Source of the DNA: Lachnospiraceae bacterium
Lineage (GTDB): Bacteria > Bacillota > Clostridia > Lachnospirales > Lachnospiraceae
NCBI GenBank assembly: GCA_017437965.1
Contig: JAFRWN010000082.1
Location: 1 to 64,000, forward strand
Length of the DNA stretch: 64,000 nt
Reading direction: 5' to 3'
Shown here: one piece after another, positions 1 to 7,911 of the stretch
How positions within the stretch are numbered: the first letter of the stretch is position 1
How the letters are laid out: each line of letters begins with the position of its first letter
Notes under the pieces: generated by a model
Told to the model about the DNA's origin: nothing
What the model saw: only the letters and a program-made list of their open reading frames with translations
Database searches by the model: none
Translations under genes and position numbers: made by a program

Positions 1-36
1 AATACCTCTCAAATTTGATATATTTATTATACCATA

Positions 37-82
37 AAAAGTGCCGAAAAGCCAGAAAATACAAGGCTTTCGGCACTTTTTT
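37..82. terminator. Strong bidirectional hairpin terminator
   Basis: An inverted repeat pairs AAAAGTGCCGAAA-GCC with GGC-TTTCGGCACTTTT around an A/T-rich loop. It is flanked by A-runs on the left and T-runs on the right, so it can terminate transcription on either strand. The gene to its left lies outside the window. On the minus strand it would end anything reading leftward from the decayed segment at 175-333. Confidence 0.8.
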
Positions 83-99
83 GTTCATAAAATAGTTAA

Positions 100-124
100 G
101 TCCGAGGCTGGTATAGCCTCGGAC
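100..124. terminator. Perfect 10-bp hairpin, possible terminator
   Basis: GTCCGAGGCT and AGCCTCGGAC form a perfect 10-bp stem around a 5-nt loop, followed on the plus strand by TTTGTC. The T-run is short, so termination is less certain than for the neighbouring hairpin at 37-82. It is the second of three tandem hairpins in this gene-free stretch. Confidence 0.5.
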
Positions 125-139
125 TTTGTCTTCAGTCTG

Positions 140-164
140 AAAGCCACCCGTCAGGGTGGCTTTT
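140..164. terminator. Hairpin terminator, third of a tandem set
   Basis: AAAGCCACCC pairs with GGGTGGCTTT around the tetranucleotide GTCA, with a short T-run on both strands. On the minus strand it directly follows the stop codon of the decayed coding segment (stop at 175-177). That is where the terminator of such a gene would be expected. Confidence 0.6.
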
Positions 165-174
165 AAGCTTAGTA

Positions 175-333
175 TTACTTTTTGAAGGTTTTCTTTGGTC
201 CGGTTATTTTCGGCTCTGTTTTCTTCGGTTCGACAACCGGCTCAACAATTCGCTGCTGTTCCACTTGATACGCCAGGTGTCACGGAACTGATTGAATATT
301 TTTCTGGCACGCGACTTCGAATTTTTTTTGCCC
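175..333 (-). pseudogene. Probable decayed C-terminal end of a lost gene
   Basis: Read on the minus strand, one frame ends in a Pro/Lys/Glu-rich tail of about 34 residues (VEPVVEPKKTEPK and then GPKKTFKK) with a TAA stop at 175-177. The frame is broken by a TGA at 280-282 and has no start codon or ribosome site upstream. The next frame is open further upstream, as expected after a frameshift. The low-complexity tail resembles the end of a real protein, and a hairpin terminator follows. The rest of the gene is absent, displaced by the promoter of the 430 gene. A chance open stretch cannot be excluded. Confidence 0.3.
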
Positions 334-362
334 TTGACTATTTATAAAAACTGTGTCATAAT
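334..362 (+). promoter_or_regulatory. Sigma-A promoter of the PH-domain gene
   Basis: TTGACT (334-339), a 17-nt spacer and CATAAT (357-362) lie about 67 nt before the start codon at 430. Both hexamers are one base from consensus and the spacing is optimal. Confidence 0.75.
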
Positions 363-429
363 AAAATAGTCCGAAAACGGATGGAATAATTCCCAAATCG
401 GCTTATAATAAGCCGGAACGGAGGCATAA

Positions 430-912
430 ATGGCTGACAATGAAAATGTTAAAACAGGTCTGGATTATGTAAAAAGAGATCCTAACGAAGTTAAGTGGAG
501 AGACCGTAAGCATCATCTCTGGTTTCCCTTCAGCTTTACTATTTATGAAGTAAGAAATGAAAGGCTTTATGTACAGAGGGGCCTTTTCTCGACAAGCTTT
601 GACGAGACTCTTCTTTACCGTGTGACAGACCTTCGTCTGACAAGAACCCTCGGTCAGAAGATTTTCGGTACCGGAACCATCAGCGTTTATACAAAGGTTG
701 ATACCGCAAGGGAAATCCGTCTTGAGAATATCAAGCATTCCAAGGAGGTTAAGGCCTACCTATCCGAACTGATAGAGACAATCCGCGACCAGAAGAATGT
801 TGTCGGCAAGGAATTTTATGGTGCCGGCATGATGGACGGCCATATCATGCATGATATGGACGGCGACGGAGTAGATGACTGCCTCCAGGGTGGACCTCCG
901 CCGTTTAACTAA
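430..912 (+). CDS. PH-domain (bPH2/YdbS-like) protein with DxDGDG tail
   Basis: This 160-residue soluble protein has a bacterial pleckstrin-homology-type core at about residues 30-125. The core has alternating hydrophobic strands (FTIYEVRNERLYVQRG, then an LYRVTDLRLTRT segment and a GTISVYTK strand) and a final helix, as in the bPH2/YdbS family. Those proteins are usually membrane-associated, but no membrane span is visible here. The C-terminus carries DMDGDGVDD followed by a Gly/Pro-rich end, resembling a calcium-binding loop. The start is set by an AACGGAGG site 6 nt before the ATG. The gene is monocistronic, with its own promoter and a terminator at 932-966. The fold call is by pattern; the role is unknown. 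Confidence 0.7.
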   Translation: MADNENVKTGLDYVKRDPNEVKWRDRKHHLWFPFSFTIYEVRNERLYVQRGLFSTSFDETLLYRVTDLRLTRTLGQKIFGTGTISVYTKVDTAREIRLENIKHSKEVKAYLSELIETIRDQKNVVGKEFYGAGMMDGHIMHDMDGDGVDDCLQGGPPPFN

Positions 913-931
913 AATCAGAAGCTTTTGTAGT

Positions 932-966
932 AAGCCTCGCCTGGTTATTGCCAAGCGGGGCTTTTT
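932..966 (+). terminator. Rho-independent terminator of the PH-domain gene
   Basis: AAGCCTCGCCTGG pairs imperfectly with CCAAGCGGGGCTT around TTATTG and runs into TTTTT. It lies 20 nt after the stop codon at 912. Confidence 0.8.
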
Positions 967-976
967 ATGATACAAT
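948..976 (+). promoter_or_regulatory. Promoter of the methionine synthase operon, nested in a terminator
   Basis: TTGCCA (948-953), a 17-nt spacer and TACAAT (971-976) with a TGA extension just before the -10. The -35 and most of the spacer lie inside the terminator of the preceding gene. The start codon at 1038 is 61 nt downstream. No riboswitch-like fold was evident in the short leader. Confidence 0.55.
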
Positions 977-1037
977 TATTTTTAATGCGTGATAAATAAC
1001 AAAGACAGCTGATATTTTAAAAATCGGAGACAGGAAG

Positions 1038-1745
1038 ATGATCGAAATCGGTACAATTGACCGTAACATAGTAGCCAGGTACATCGGCATGAAGGGAAAT
1101 GCCCCGGAGGGCGAATTACTTACCCTGATGGATAGGGCAGAGAAGGATCTTAAGGAGGACACGGCGCCGGCCGTAACATATAAACGCTTTGACCTGGCGA
1201 AAGGTGAGGACGGAATAGCACTTTCGGGAGCGTCGCTTACGCTTTCAGGACGGGACATTGAGAAGCTTCTTTCGGATTGCGGCGAGGCAGTGCTTATGTG
1301 TGCGACACTTGGACCGAAGGTGGATGCGCGGATACGTAAGCTTTCGGCTGCGGATGTTGCGATGGCTTTGGTATATGATGCGACGGCAAGCGTGGCGATT
1401 GACAATATTTGCGACAGCCTGCAGGCTGAAATTGCCGAAAAGCTTCCCGGATATGAGCAGACCATGCGCTTTTCGCCGGGCTATGGAGACCTGCCTCTTG
1501 AACTCCAGGAAAGCTTTATAAATGTGCTCGATACCAAAAAGCGTGTCGGAGTCAGCCTGACCGAAGGCGGAATGCTCACCCCGGTAAAAACCGTGACTGC
1601 GGTGGTGGGGTTGAGGAAAAAGAGCGAGTTGCAGGAAAAGGATTGTGAAAGTAATTTGGTTGAAGAAACAAAACGCGGTTGCGGCTTAGCCGTAACCTGC
1701 AGAGAGTGTGCTAGGAAAGATAGCTGCAGCATGGCAGTATTGTAA
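1038..1745 (+). CDS. Stand-alone MetH activation-domain protein with Cys-rich tail
   Basis: This 235-residue cytosolic protein corresponds to the C-terminal reactivation domain of cobalamin-dependent methionine synthase, here a separate gene directly upstream of a metH that lacks it. The family signature RFSPGYGDLPLELQ is present at about residues 144-157, in the loop that contacts S-adenosylmethionine and cobalamin in MetH. The last 25 residues add a C-x5-C-x2-C-x5-C cluster (C215, C221, C224, C230) that is not part of the classical domain and could bind an Fe-S cluster or another metal. ACAGGAAG precedes the ATG, and the stop is 15 nt before metH. Stand-alone activation proteins are known, for example beside Thermotoga metH. 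The likely role is reductive remethylation of oxidised cob(II)alamin. Confidence 0.82.
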   Translation: MIEIGTIDRNIVARYIGMKGNAPEGELLTLMDRAEKDLKEDTAPAVTYKRFDLAKGEDGIALSGASLTLSGRDIEKLLSDCGEAVLMCATLGPKVDARIRKLSAADVAMALVYDATASVAIDNICDSLQAEIAEKLPGYEQTMRFSPGYGDLPLELQESFINVLDTKKRVGVSLTEGGMLTPVKTVTAVVGLRKKSELQEKDCESNLVEETKRGCGLAVTCRECARKDSCSMAVL

Positions 1746-1760
1746 GGAAGGAGAAGGAAG

Positions 1761-4271
1761 ATGCCTAAAAAATTCCTTGAAAAATTAAAAACCGATTTTA
1801 TCATACTTGATGGCGGCATGGGAACCCAGCTGCAGGCAGCGGGACTTCCGCTCGGAGGAATCCCTGAGCTTTTGAATCTGACCAATCCCGAGCTGATCAC
1901 AAAAATCCACTCTGCCTATGTGGCAGCGGGTTCGGATGTGGTCTATACCAATACCTTCGGTGCAAACCGCAAGAAAATGGCACGTACAGGGGAGAGCGTT
2001 GAAAGGCTGATCAAAGAGGCCATCAGGAATGCCAGAAAATCAGGTGCTTCCTATGTCGCACTTGACGTGGGCCCGATAGGCGCACTGCTTGAGCCCTTAG
2101 GAGACCTTGCTTTTGAAGAGGCGGTCGACATTTTTGCCGAGGAAATGCGCGCGGGCGCATCGGCAGATCTTGTTGTCATCGAGACCATGACCGATCTTTA
2201 TGAGACTAAGGCAGCGGTTCTTGCGGCAAAGGAGAACACCAACCTTCCCGTGATCGTCACCATGTCCTTTGAGGAAAACGGCAGGACCTTCACAGGTACC
2301 GATGCGGTCAGCATGGCTGTGACATTAGAGAGCCTCGGTGTCGATGCACTCGGACTTAACTGCTCGCTCGGACCCGCACAGCTCGCCCCGATAGTTAAGA
2401 CCCTGTCTGAAAACTGTACGCTTCCTCTGATCTTCAAGCCCAACGCAGGCCTTCCCGATCCGATCACAGGAAAATATGATGTGCTTCCGGATGAATTTGC
2501 GGAGGCCGTAAAGGCAGTGCTGCCTCTTGGCGTAAAGCTTGTAGGAGGCTGCTGTGGCTCGACTCCGGAATATATTTCCAAAGTCAAACTGATGATAGAG
2601 GACTTCAAAAAAGAACACAGGGGAGTGAATCCCGCGAAATATATGGTACCACGTGCCGAGGGTGAATCCTGCGTATGCTCGGCTTCGAAGGCAGTCTTTA
2701 TCGACATGCCCCGGGTAATAGGCGAAAGGATCAACCCGACCGGAAAGAAGCGCTTCCAGGAGGCACTTAAGAACGGGGACATGGACTACATCCTGAACCA
2801 GGCAATACAGCAGGCCGAGGCCGGAGCCGATATACTTGACGTGAATGTCGGCGTGCCGGGAATCGATGAGGTGTCAACCATGGTAAAGGTTGTAAAGGCG
2901 ATACAAAGCGTTGTCGATCTTCCGCTGCAGCTTGATTCTTCGAATCCTCAGGCGATTGAGGCAGGACTTCGTGTATATAACGGAAAACCGATAGTAAACT
3001 CGGTAAACGGAAACGAGGAAACGCTTTCCGCAGTGCTCCCGCTCGTTAAAAAATATGGCGCATCGGTTGTAGGTCTCACACTTGACCATGCAGGAATACA
3101 GAAAACCGCAGCAGCCCGTGTAGGCATTGCTTCCAGGATATATAACAGGGCGGTAAAGGAAGGAATAAAGCAGAAGGATATCTTCATCGACTGCCTTACA
3201 ATGACTGCGAGCACCGAGCAGGAGGCAGTAATGGCAACGCTTGAGGCCATGCAGAGGGTAAGGCACGAGATGGGCCTTAAAACCGTGCTCGGAGTATCGA
3301 ATATTTCCTTTGGTCTGCCTTTCAGGGAGCAGGTAACCACCACCTTCCTTACAATGGCGCTCTGCTACGGGCTGACCTTACCTATCATCAATCCTAACGT
3401 CGAATCGGTCATCGGTGCTGTAAGAAGCTACAGATTGCTTGCAAACCATGACAAAAATTCAGAGGAATATATCAAAGCCTATGCGGACTATGTGCCCGAG
3501 GCAAAAAGGGTGAAAACCCTTGTAATAGAAGGAAATACAGGAGCTGCACAGACAGGCGCAGCCCAGACAGCAGCTGCGGGCTCAAAGAATAAAGACGCGG
3601 CTGATTGGGAAGTGCGTGCCACCAATGCTTTCGGTGCGGAAGGAACTGCACTTTTCAATGCCGTGATAAAAGGACTTAAGGACCAGGGCACCACGCTTAC
3701 CAAGGCCTGCCTTGAAAAAGGAGAGGCTCTTGACATAGTAAATGAGGTGCTGATCCCGGCGCTTGACTATGTGGGCTCACGCTTTGAGGCCGGCAAGCTT
3801 TTCCTGCCCCAGCTGATACTATCGGCAGCGGTAACCCAGTGCTCATCCGATGTGATAAAGGAAACGCTTGCGAAATCAGGCGGAGCCTCACAGAACAACG
3901 GCAAGGTCGTGCTTGCAACGGTAAAGGGCGATATCCATGACATCGGCAAGAACATCGTCAAGCTCCTTCTCGAAAACTATGGTTTCAATGTGATAGATCT
4001 CGGACGCGATGTGCCTCCAGAGGCGGTTGTCGAGGCTGTAAAGAGGGAGGACGCAAAGCTCGTGGGCCTTTCTGCCCTGATGACGACAACTCTTCCTTCG
4101 ATGAAAGAAACGATAGAAAAACTCCACGAAGCAGGCCTTGACTGCAAGGTTGTAGTCGGAGGTGCAGTACTCACTCCCGAATATGCTAAAGAAATCCACG
4201 CCGATTACTATGCAAAAGACGCGCTGGAAAGCTGTTCTATAGCCAGGGAAGTATACGGAATCAAAGGATAA
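1761..4271 (+). CDS. metH: Cobalamin-dependent methionine synthase lacking the reactivation domain
   Basis: An 836-residue cytosolic enzyme that transfers the methyl group of 5-methyltetrahydrofolate to homocysteine via methylcobalamin. Domains in order: homocysteine S-methyltransferase (about 1-290; LDGGMGTQ near the start and the zinc-ligand GGCCGS near 268), pterin-binding domain (about 315-590; GERINPTGKKRF and later DVNVGVPG), cobalamin cap helices (about 620-710) and the B12-binding Rossmann domain (about 715-836) with DIHDIGKNIV carrying the lower-ligand His. E. coli MetH is about 1,200 residues because it also has the activation domain; here that function lies in the preceding gene. 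An Ala/Gln-rich linker precedes the cap. GGAAGGAGAAGGAAG precedes the ATG. pth follows after 5 nt. Confidence 0.95.
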   Translation: MPKKFLEKLKTDFIILDGGMGTQLQAAGLPLGGIPELLNLTNPELITKIHSAYVAAGSDVVYTNTFGANRKKMARTGESVERLIKEAIRNARKSGASYVALDVGPIGALLEPLGDLAFEEAVDIFAEEMRAGASADLVVIETMTDLYETKAAVLAAKENTNLPVIVTMSFEENGRTFTGTDAVSMAVTLESLGVDALGLNCSLGPAQLAPIVKTLSENCTLPLIFKPNAGLPDPITGKYDVLPDEFAEAVKAVLPLGVKLVGGCCGSTPEYISKVKLMIEDFKKEHRGVNPAKYMVPRAEGESCVCSASKAVFIDMPRVIGERINPTGKKRFQEALKNGDMDYILNQAIQQAEAGADILDVNVGVPGIDEVSTMVKVVKAIQSVVDLPLQLDSSNPQAIEAGLRVYNGKPIVNSVNGNEETLSAVLPLVKKYGASVVGLTLDHAGIQKTAAARVGIASRIYNRAVKEGIKQKDIFIDCLTMTASTEQEAVMATLEAMQRVRHEMGLKTVLGVSNISFGLPFREQVTTTFLTMALCYGLTLPIINPNVESVIGAVRSYRLLANHDKNSEEYIKAYADYVPEAKRVKTLVIEGNTGAAQTGAAQTAAAGSKNKDAADWEVRATNAFGAEGTALFNAVIKGLKDQGTTLTKACLEKGEALDIVNEVLIPALDYVGSRFEAGKLFLPQLILSAAVTQCSSDVIKETLAKSGGASQNNGKVVLATVKGDIHDIGKNIVKLLLENYGFNVIDLGRDVPPEAVVEAVKREDAKLVGLSALMTTTLPSMKETIEKLHEAGLDCKVVVGGAVLTPEYAKEIHADYYAKDALESCSIAREVYGIKG

Positions 4272-4276
4272 GCAAT

Positions 4277-4840
4277 ATGAAATTGATCGCAGGCCTGGGC
4301 AACCCGGGCGACAAATACAGGGGAACGCGCCACAACATGGGCTTCGGTGTGATAGAGGAGCTCGCGGACAGGTGGAACATACCCGTTAAAAACAAAGAAA
4401 TGAAAGGCCTTGTCGGAAAAGGCATCTACCGGGGCGAAAAGGTAATACTCGTAAAGCCCCAGACCTTCATGAACAATTCGGGGGAGTGCCTGAGACCGCT
4501 TGTAATGTACTATGGTATTGCGGCTGAGGACATCATTGTTGTCTATGACGATGTAAATCTTGAACCCGGACATATACGCATACGCGCAAAGGGCTCTGCA
4601 GGCGGTCATAACGGCATGAAATCCATCATTGCCCACCTTGGCACCGAAGAATTTGCCAGGGTACGTATCGGCGTCGGTGAAAAACCGGAGCACTTCGACC
4701 TTGCTGACTGGGTGCTTTCGAGATTTCCGAGGGATTTAGAGGATGATGCCAGGCGCGGCATAGAAAACGGCGCAAGGGCTGTCGAGACCATTTTGGGCGA
4801 GGGAATAGCCGCCGCCATGAATCTTTTTAACGGAATCTGA
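4277..4840 (+). CDS. pth: Peptidyl-tRNA hydrolase
   Basis: A 187-residue cytosolic enzyme that releases tRNA from peptidyl-tRNAs dropped during translation. It has full family length. Visible motifs are GLGNPGDKYRGTRHNMGF at the start (active-site Asn and His), KPQTFMNNSGE with the substrate-binding Asn, VYDDVNLEPG with the catalytic Asp, and KGSAGGHNGMKS. It follows metH with a 5-nt gap and is probably the last gene of that operon. A gene-free stretch of about 100 nt with direct repeats follows. Confidence 0.96.
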   Translation: MKLIAGLGNPGDKYRGTRHNMGFGVIEELADRWNIPVKNKEMKGLVGKGIYRGEKVILVKPQTFMNNSGECLRPLVMYYGIAAEDIIVVYDDVNLEPGHIRIRAKGSAGGHNGMKSIIAHLGTEEFARVRIGVGEKPEHFDLADWVLSRFPRDLEDDARRGIENGARAVETILGEGIAAAMNLFNGI

Positions 4841-4874
4841 AAAAAATTTAAGGAATCTGAGAAAATTTTTATTA

Positions 4875-4910
4875 TTTGGTGCATATTTGGTGCGTTACCG
4901 GTGCTAAAAT
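4875..4910 (+). promoter_or_regulatory. Direct repeats and extended -10 before the 941-residue gene
   Basis: TTTGGTGC occurs at 4875-4882 and 4886-4893, and a partial copy CCGGTGC ends at 4904, so GGTGC recurs exactly every 11 nt (one helical turn). The third copy abuts a TGC-extended -10, TAAAAT (4905-4910). No good -35 is present where the repeats lie. This is the layout of an activator-dependent promoter, or of a repressor with tandem sites. The start codon is at 4945. Confidence 0.45.
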
Positions 4911-4944
4911 GCAATCAATTTAAAAAATACAGGAGGGAACTGAG

Positions 4945-7770
4945 ATGCCCAAGAAAAAACAACAGTATTATCCGGTAGACAGAGGAGATGCTTATACCGA
5001 CGAAGAACTTGAAAAATTAAGCAATGTTTACATGGTCAGCCAGTATGACATGGGATTCATGCTGGGGATAGTGGACCCGGAAGTAAAAAAAGAATTTGAC
5101 GGATGGATGGGAGATGTGCAGATGGGAAGAGAAAATGAGGGCGTCGGCGAGCCGATAGATGAGGTTCCGTCTCCCGTTCCCAGCGCATGCATGCCGTCCT
5201 TTAAATTAGGTTTTACCGATCAGGAAATAGAAAGAGGAAATCAGGTATTTAAAAAAAGCTCCGATGCCATGAAAAAATACCTGATAAATATTGATGATGA
5301 GCACAAACCCTTCTATTCCAATGTTAAACTTATTACCGGTATAAATGACAGTGAAAAGACCAATACTTTTAAATTGCTGAGTGAGGATTCCCTCCTTGCG
5401 AACATAAGGTCTCAGGCTGTCGGCGCAAGCCCGGATGTTTTCCTGACTGATGTAGCCGAGCTGTCTGAAAACAAAAGGACACTCAAGCCCGAACATGTGG
5501 AAAAGTGGCTGAAGGAAAACGATATTCAGCGTCCGTTAATGGGTTTCTTTGATGCGGCCAACGATATTCTGGAAACTGAAATAAAAAAGGACAAAGACAA
5601 GAGAGTAAATAAGAACTGGTCATCAGAAAAAGAAAAGATTTATCTTGCAAATCTTGAAGATGCATATACCAGGCTGATTGATACTTTTGACGAGCTGCGC
5701 AAGGTTCCTCATGATATAGCACTTAATAAAGACTATTTCGGAAACAATTTAAGCCACCTTACCGGCGTTGAGGCGGGCGAAACGAGAGATGCCCATGCAC
5801 AGATGGGAATTGCAAAGCTTAAAAGGGACGCTATCAGACAGGGCTGGAGCAGCGACGGTCTCGATGCCCTCCAGGGTCTCGGCTATTTTGCAGGAAGGAT
5901 TGAAAAAGAAATATATCAGGCCGAGCTCAAGGGAGAGAGCAAAAAACTTGCAGACCTGACTGCATGGAAGGAAAAGAATCTCGATCCTATTATGCAGGAT
6001 ATTTCGGGCACAAAGATCACCAAGGCTTCCGATATGCTTTCCCAGATTGAAAAGATAGAAGCTTTCGACGAGAAGATCAAGGATGATCCGCTGGTAAGGA
6101 ATTACTATGAGGATACTCTCGGTGCCAACAAGGCATACATGGTGCCCAAGAGCAAGAACAGTGTTCTTGATGCCATGGACAGGGAAAAAGTTCTCGGCAA
6201 GCCGCAGATAGGAATCGACGGTAAATATCTGAAGAAAGCGGATTATACCGACTCCATGAAAACCCTGCTTGATACAATAAAGACGATGGATAATCCCGAA
6301 ATGGCAAAAGGCGTTGCTGCTGCCTATATCGTGGACAGATATCTTGACGGAAAGAGTCTGACCGGAGACGGCGATCTTTTCAGTACCAAGAGATACGGTT
6401 ATAAAGACAAGATAAAACAGCTTCAGAAGGAAGCTGAAAAATATGCTGCGGAAATAACCGAAAAGTTAAAGCCGGTCAACGGTAAAGAACTTGCCACCCT
6501 GCTTGAGTTCGGAGACCACTCCAATGCCTTCTCTATCATGAAGGACAGGGTGAAGGCAGCCGGTGAAAAGTCCGTATATAACGATTTCATCAAGGGCAGC
6601 CTTTCGGATCCCGGAAGCCAGAAGACCATCACCCAGGTTGCGGCTCAGATGAAAAAGGCGGATGAAGGCGTTGTTTCCTTTAATTCTCGCTTCGGCGATG
6701 TAATGAAGGCTCTTCCCAAGCTTGATACCGCAAGAAAAGAACTTGCAGGCATGGTAAAAAAGAGCTATGCCGAGGGTAAGCCCATAGATTTTGAATCCAA
6801 GACATTCAAGCGCTTTGAGAAAAAGTGTATCGAAAACTACAATAAGATGAAGTCTTATCTTGCCGATAAGGAAAAGCTGATAAGGGAAAAGGGCGGAGAC
6901 CCGAAAAAACCCGAGGATGCGGCTTTACTCGGCGTCAACGGCGCAAAGCGTTATCTGGCCATGAAAGAGGCAGGAGGACACATTACAGACCTTGTAAAAC
7001 TGACAAGACGTCTCAAAGAAACTCCTCCTACGGAATTTACCAAGCAGACTCTTGCAAAGAATGACCTTAAATATGCAGGAACTGCCGAAAACTACATGGC
7101 AGAGGTTTACCGCAATCAGTTCAGAAAGGAAAAGACCAAGCTTCGCGAAGCAGGCATCAACGAGGCAGAGCTTCGTAAAAACATAAAGGCTGAATATGAA
7201 AAAGGCGCTAAAACCGAAAAAGACAAAAAGGCTTTTGAGCAGAAGATGGTGGATTCCTGCACACGTTCGCTCCATGCGGACACCGTGATGAGCCTCTATG
7301 AAGACAAACTGAAGAATCTGCTTGATAATCCGGGAGATAAAGAATTAAGAAAGAACGTGGACAAGCTCTTCAAGGAGTATAAGCAGGCAGTAAATGAAAC
7401 AGTAGTCATGAAGGACGGAAAGCCTGTCATCAACGCACAGTCAGAGCAGCTGGGCAAGTTCAAAAACGGCGTGCTAGCAGAGGGCGATCCTTTCAAGAAG
7501 GAATTTGCGGATGCTGTTATCAAAACTGCGGAAAAAGGCTCAGTAATGCCCGGACAGATAAGAACCCTTCGTGACAATGCTCTTGTAAACTGCCTCCAGA
7601 AAGCTAACGGCAAGGAAGAAGAGCAGAAGTATGAAAAACTTTCAAGCGCCTTCGGTTCCAAGTCTGTTGAAAGCTTTAAGAAGGCTCTCGATAATAAGAT
7701 GAAGACAGACGCAGTGAAGAAGGCTGCTGAGTTAAAAAGTAAGCAGGCCGGCGGCATGACGAAAAAATAA
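4945..7770 (+). CDS. Large lysine-rich soluble protein of unknown function
   Basis: I do not recognise this 941-residue protein. It has no signal peptide and no membrane span, is very rich in Lys, Glu and Asp, and appears almost entirely alpha-helical, with long charged stretches from about residue 170 to the end. The first 80 residues differ: they begin MPKKKQQYYPVDRGDAYTDE and contain two Met/Gly-rich segments (YDMGFMLGIVD, GWMGDVQMG) and a Pro-rich linker. No Walker, protease, nuclease or toxin motif was found, and no obvious internal repeat. The start has a strong AGGAGGG site 8 nt upstream. The gene stands alone: its own promoter with repeats lies upstream and another promoter follows at 7814. 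A structural, scaffold or secreted-effector role is possible but unsupported. Confidence 0.85.
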   Translation: MPKKKQQYYPVDRGDAYTDEELEKLSNVYMVSQYDMGFMLGIVDPEVKKEFDGWMGDVQMGRENEGVGEPIDEVPSPVPSACMPSFKLGFTDQEIERGNQVFKKSSDAMKKYLINIDDEHKPFYSNVKLITGINDSEKTNTFKLLSEDSLLANIRSQAVGASPDVFLTDVAELSENKRTLKPEHVEKWLKENDIQRPLMGFFDAANDILETEIKKDKDKRVNKNWSSEKEKIYLANLEDAYTRLIDTFDELRKVPHDIALNKDYFGNNLSHLTGVEAGETRDAHAQMGIAKLKRDAIRQGWSSDGLDALQGLGYFAGRIEKEIYQAELKGESKKLADLTAWKEKNLDPIMQDISGTKITKASDMLSQIEKIEAFDEKIKDDPLVRNYYEDTLGANKAYMVPKSKNSVLDAMDREKVLGKPQIGIDGKYLKKADYTDSMKTLLDTIKTMDNPEMAKGVAAAYIVDRYLDGKSLTGDGDLFSTKRYGYKDKIKQLQKEAEKYAAEITEKLKPVNGKELATLLEFGDHSNAFSIMKDRVKAAGEKSVYNDFIKGSLSDPGSQKTITQVAAQMKKADEGVVSFNSRFGDVMKALPKLDTARKELAGMVKKSYAEGKPIDFESKTFKRFEKKCIENYNKMKSYLADKEKLIREKGGDPKKPEDAALLGVNGAKRYLAMKEAGGHITDLVKLTRRLKETPPTEFTKQTLAKNDLKYAGTAENYMAEVYRNQFRKEKTKLREAGINEAELRKNIKAEYEKGAKTEKDKKAFEQKMVDSCTRSLHADTVMSLYEDKLKNLLDNPGDKELRKNVDKLFKEYKQAVNETVVMKDGKPVINAQSEQLGKFKNGVLAEGDPFKKEFADAVIKTAEKGSVMPGQIRTLRDNALVNCLQKANGKEEEQKYEKLSSAFGSKSVESFKKALDNKMKTDAVKKAAELKSKQAGGMTKK

Positions 7771-7813
7771 AAATACCGATTATGTCCAAATACTCCCGTA
7801 AGGAAGTCTTCTA

Positions 7814-7842
7814 TTGAATAAAAAAGCGTTATATGGTATAAT
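7814..7842 (+). promoter_or_regulatory. Sigma-A promoter of the membrane GGDEF/EAL gene
   Basis: TTGAAT (7814-7819), a 17-nt spacer and a perfect TATAAT (7837-7842) with a TGG extension. The start codon is 70 nt downstream at 7912. The -10 is followed directly by the inverted repeat at 7843-7882. Confidence 0.85.
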
Positions 7843-7882
7843 AATGGCGTGACTGTGCAGTGATCTGTGCGGGTACGCCATT
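7843..7882 (+). promoter_or_regulatory. Inverted repeat directly after the -10
   Basis: AATGGCGT (7843-7850) is the exact complement of ACGCCATT (7875-7882). Inside it a second pairing (GCAG with CTGT) is possible. Transcription should start near 7849, so most of the left arm would not be transcribed, which favours an operator over an RNA hairpin. A closely similar arrangement precedes mfd (9923-9955). Confidence 0.45.
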
Positions 7883-7911
7883 TTTTACGGGGTTTGAAGG
7901 GGATGGTCTTA

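Noticed and set aside
7867..7911. Upstream GTG start for the membrane GGDEF/EAL protein
   Set aside because: It lies about 18 nt after the expected transcription start, inside the inverted repeat and without a ribosome site; the ATG at 7912 has AAGGGG upstream.
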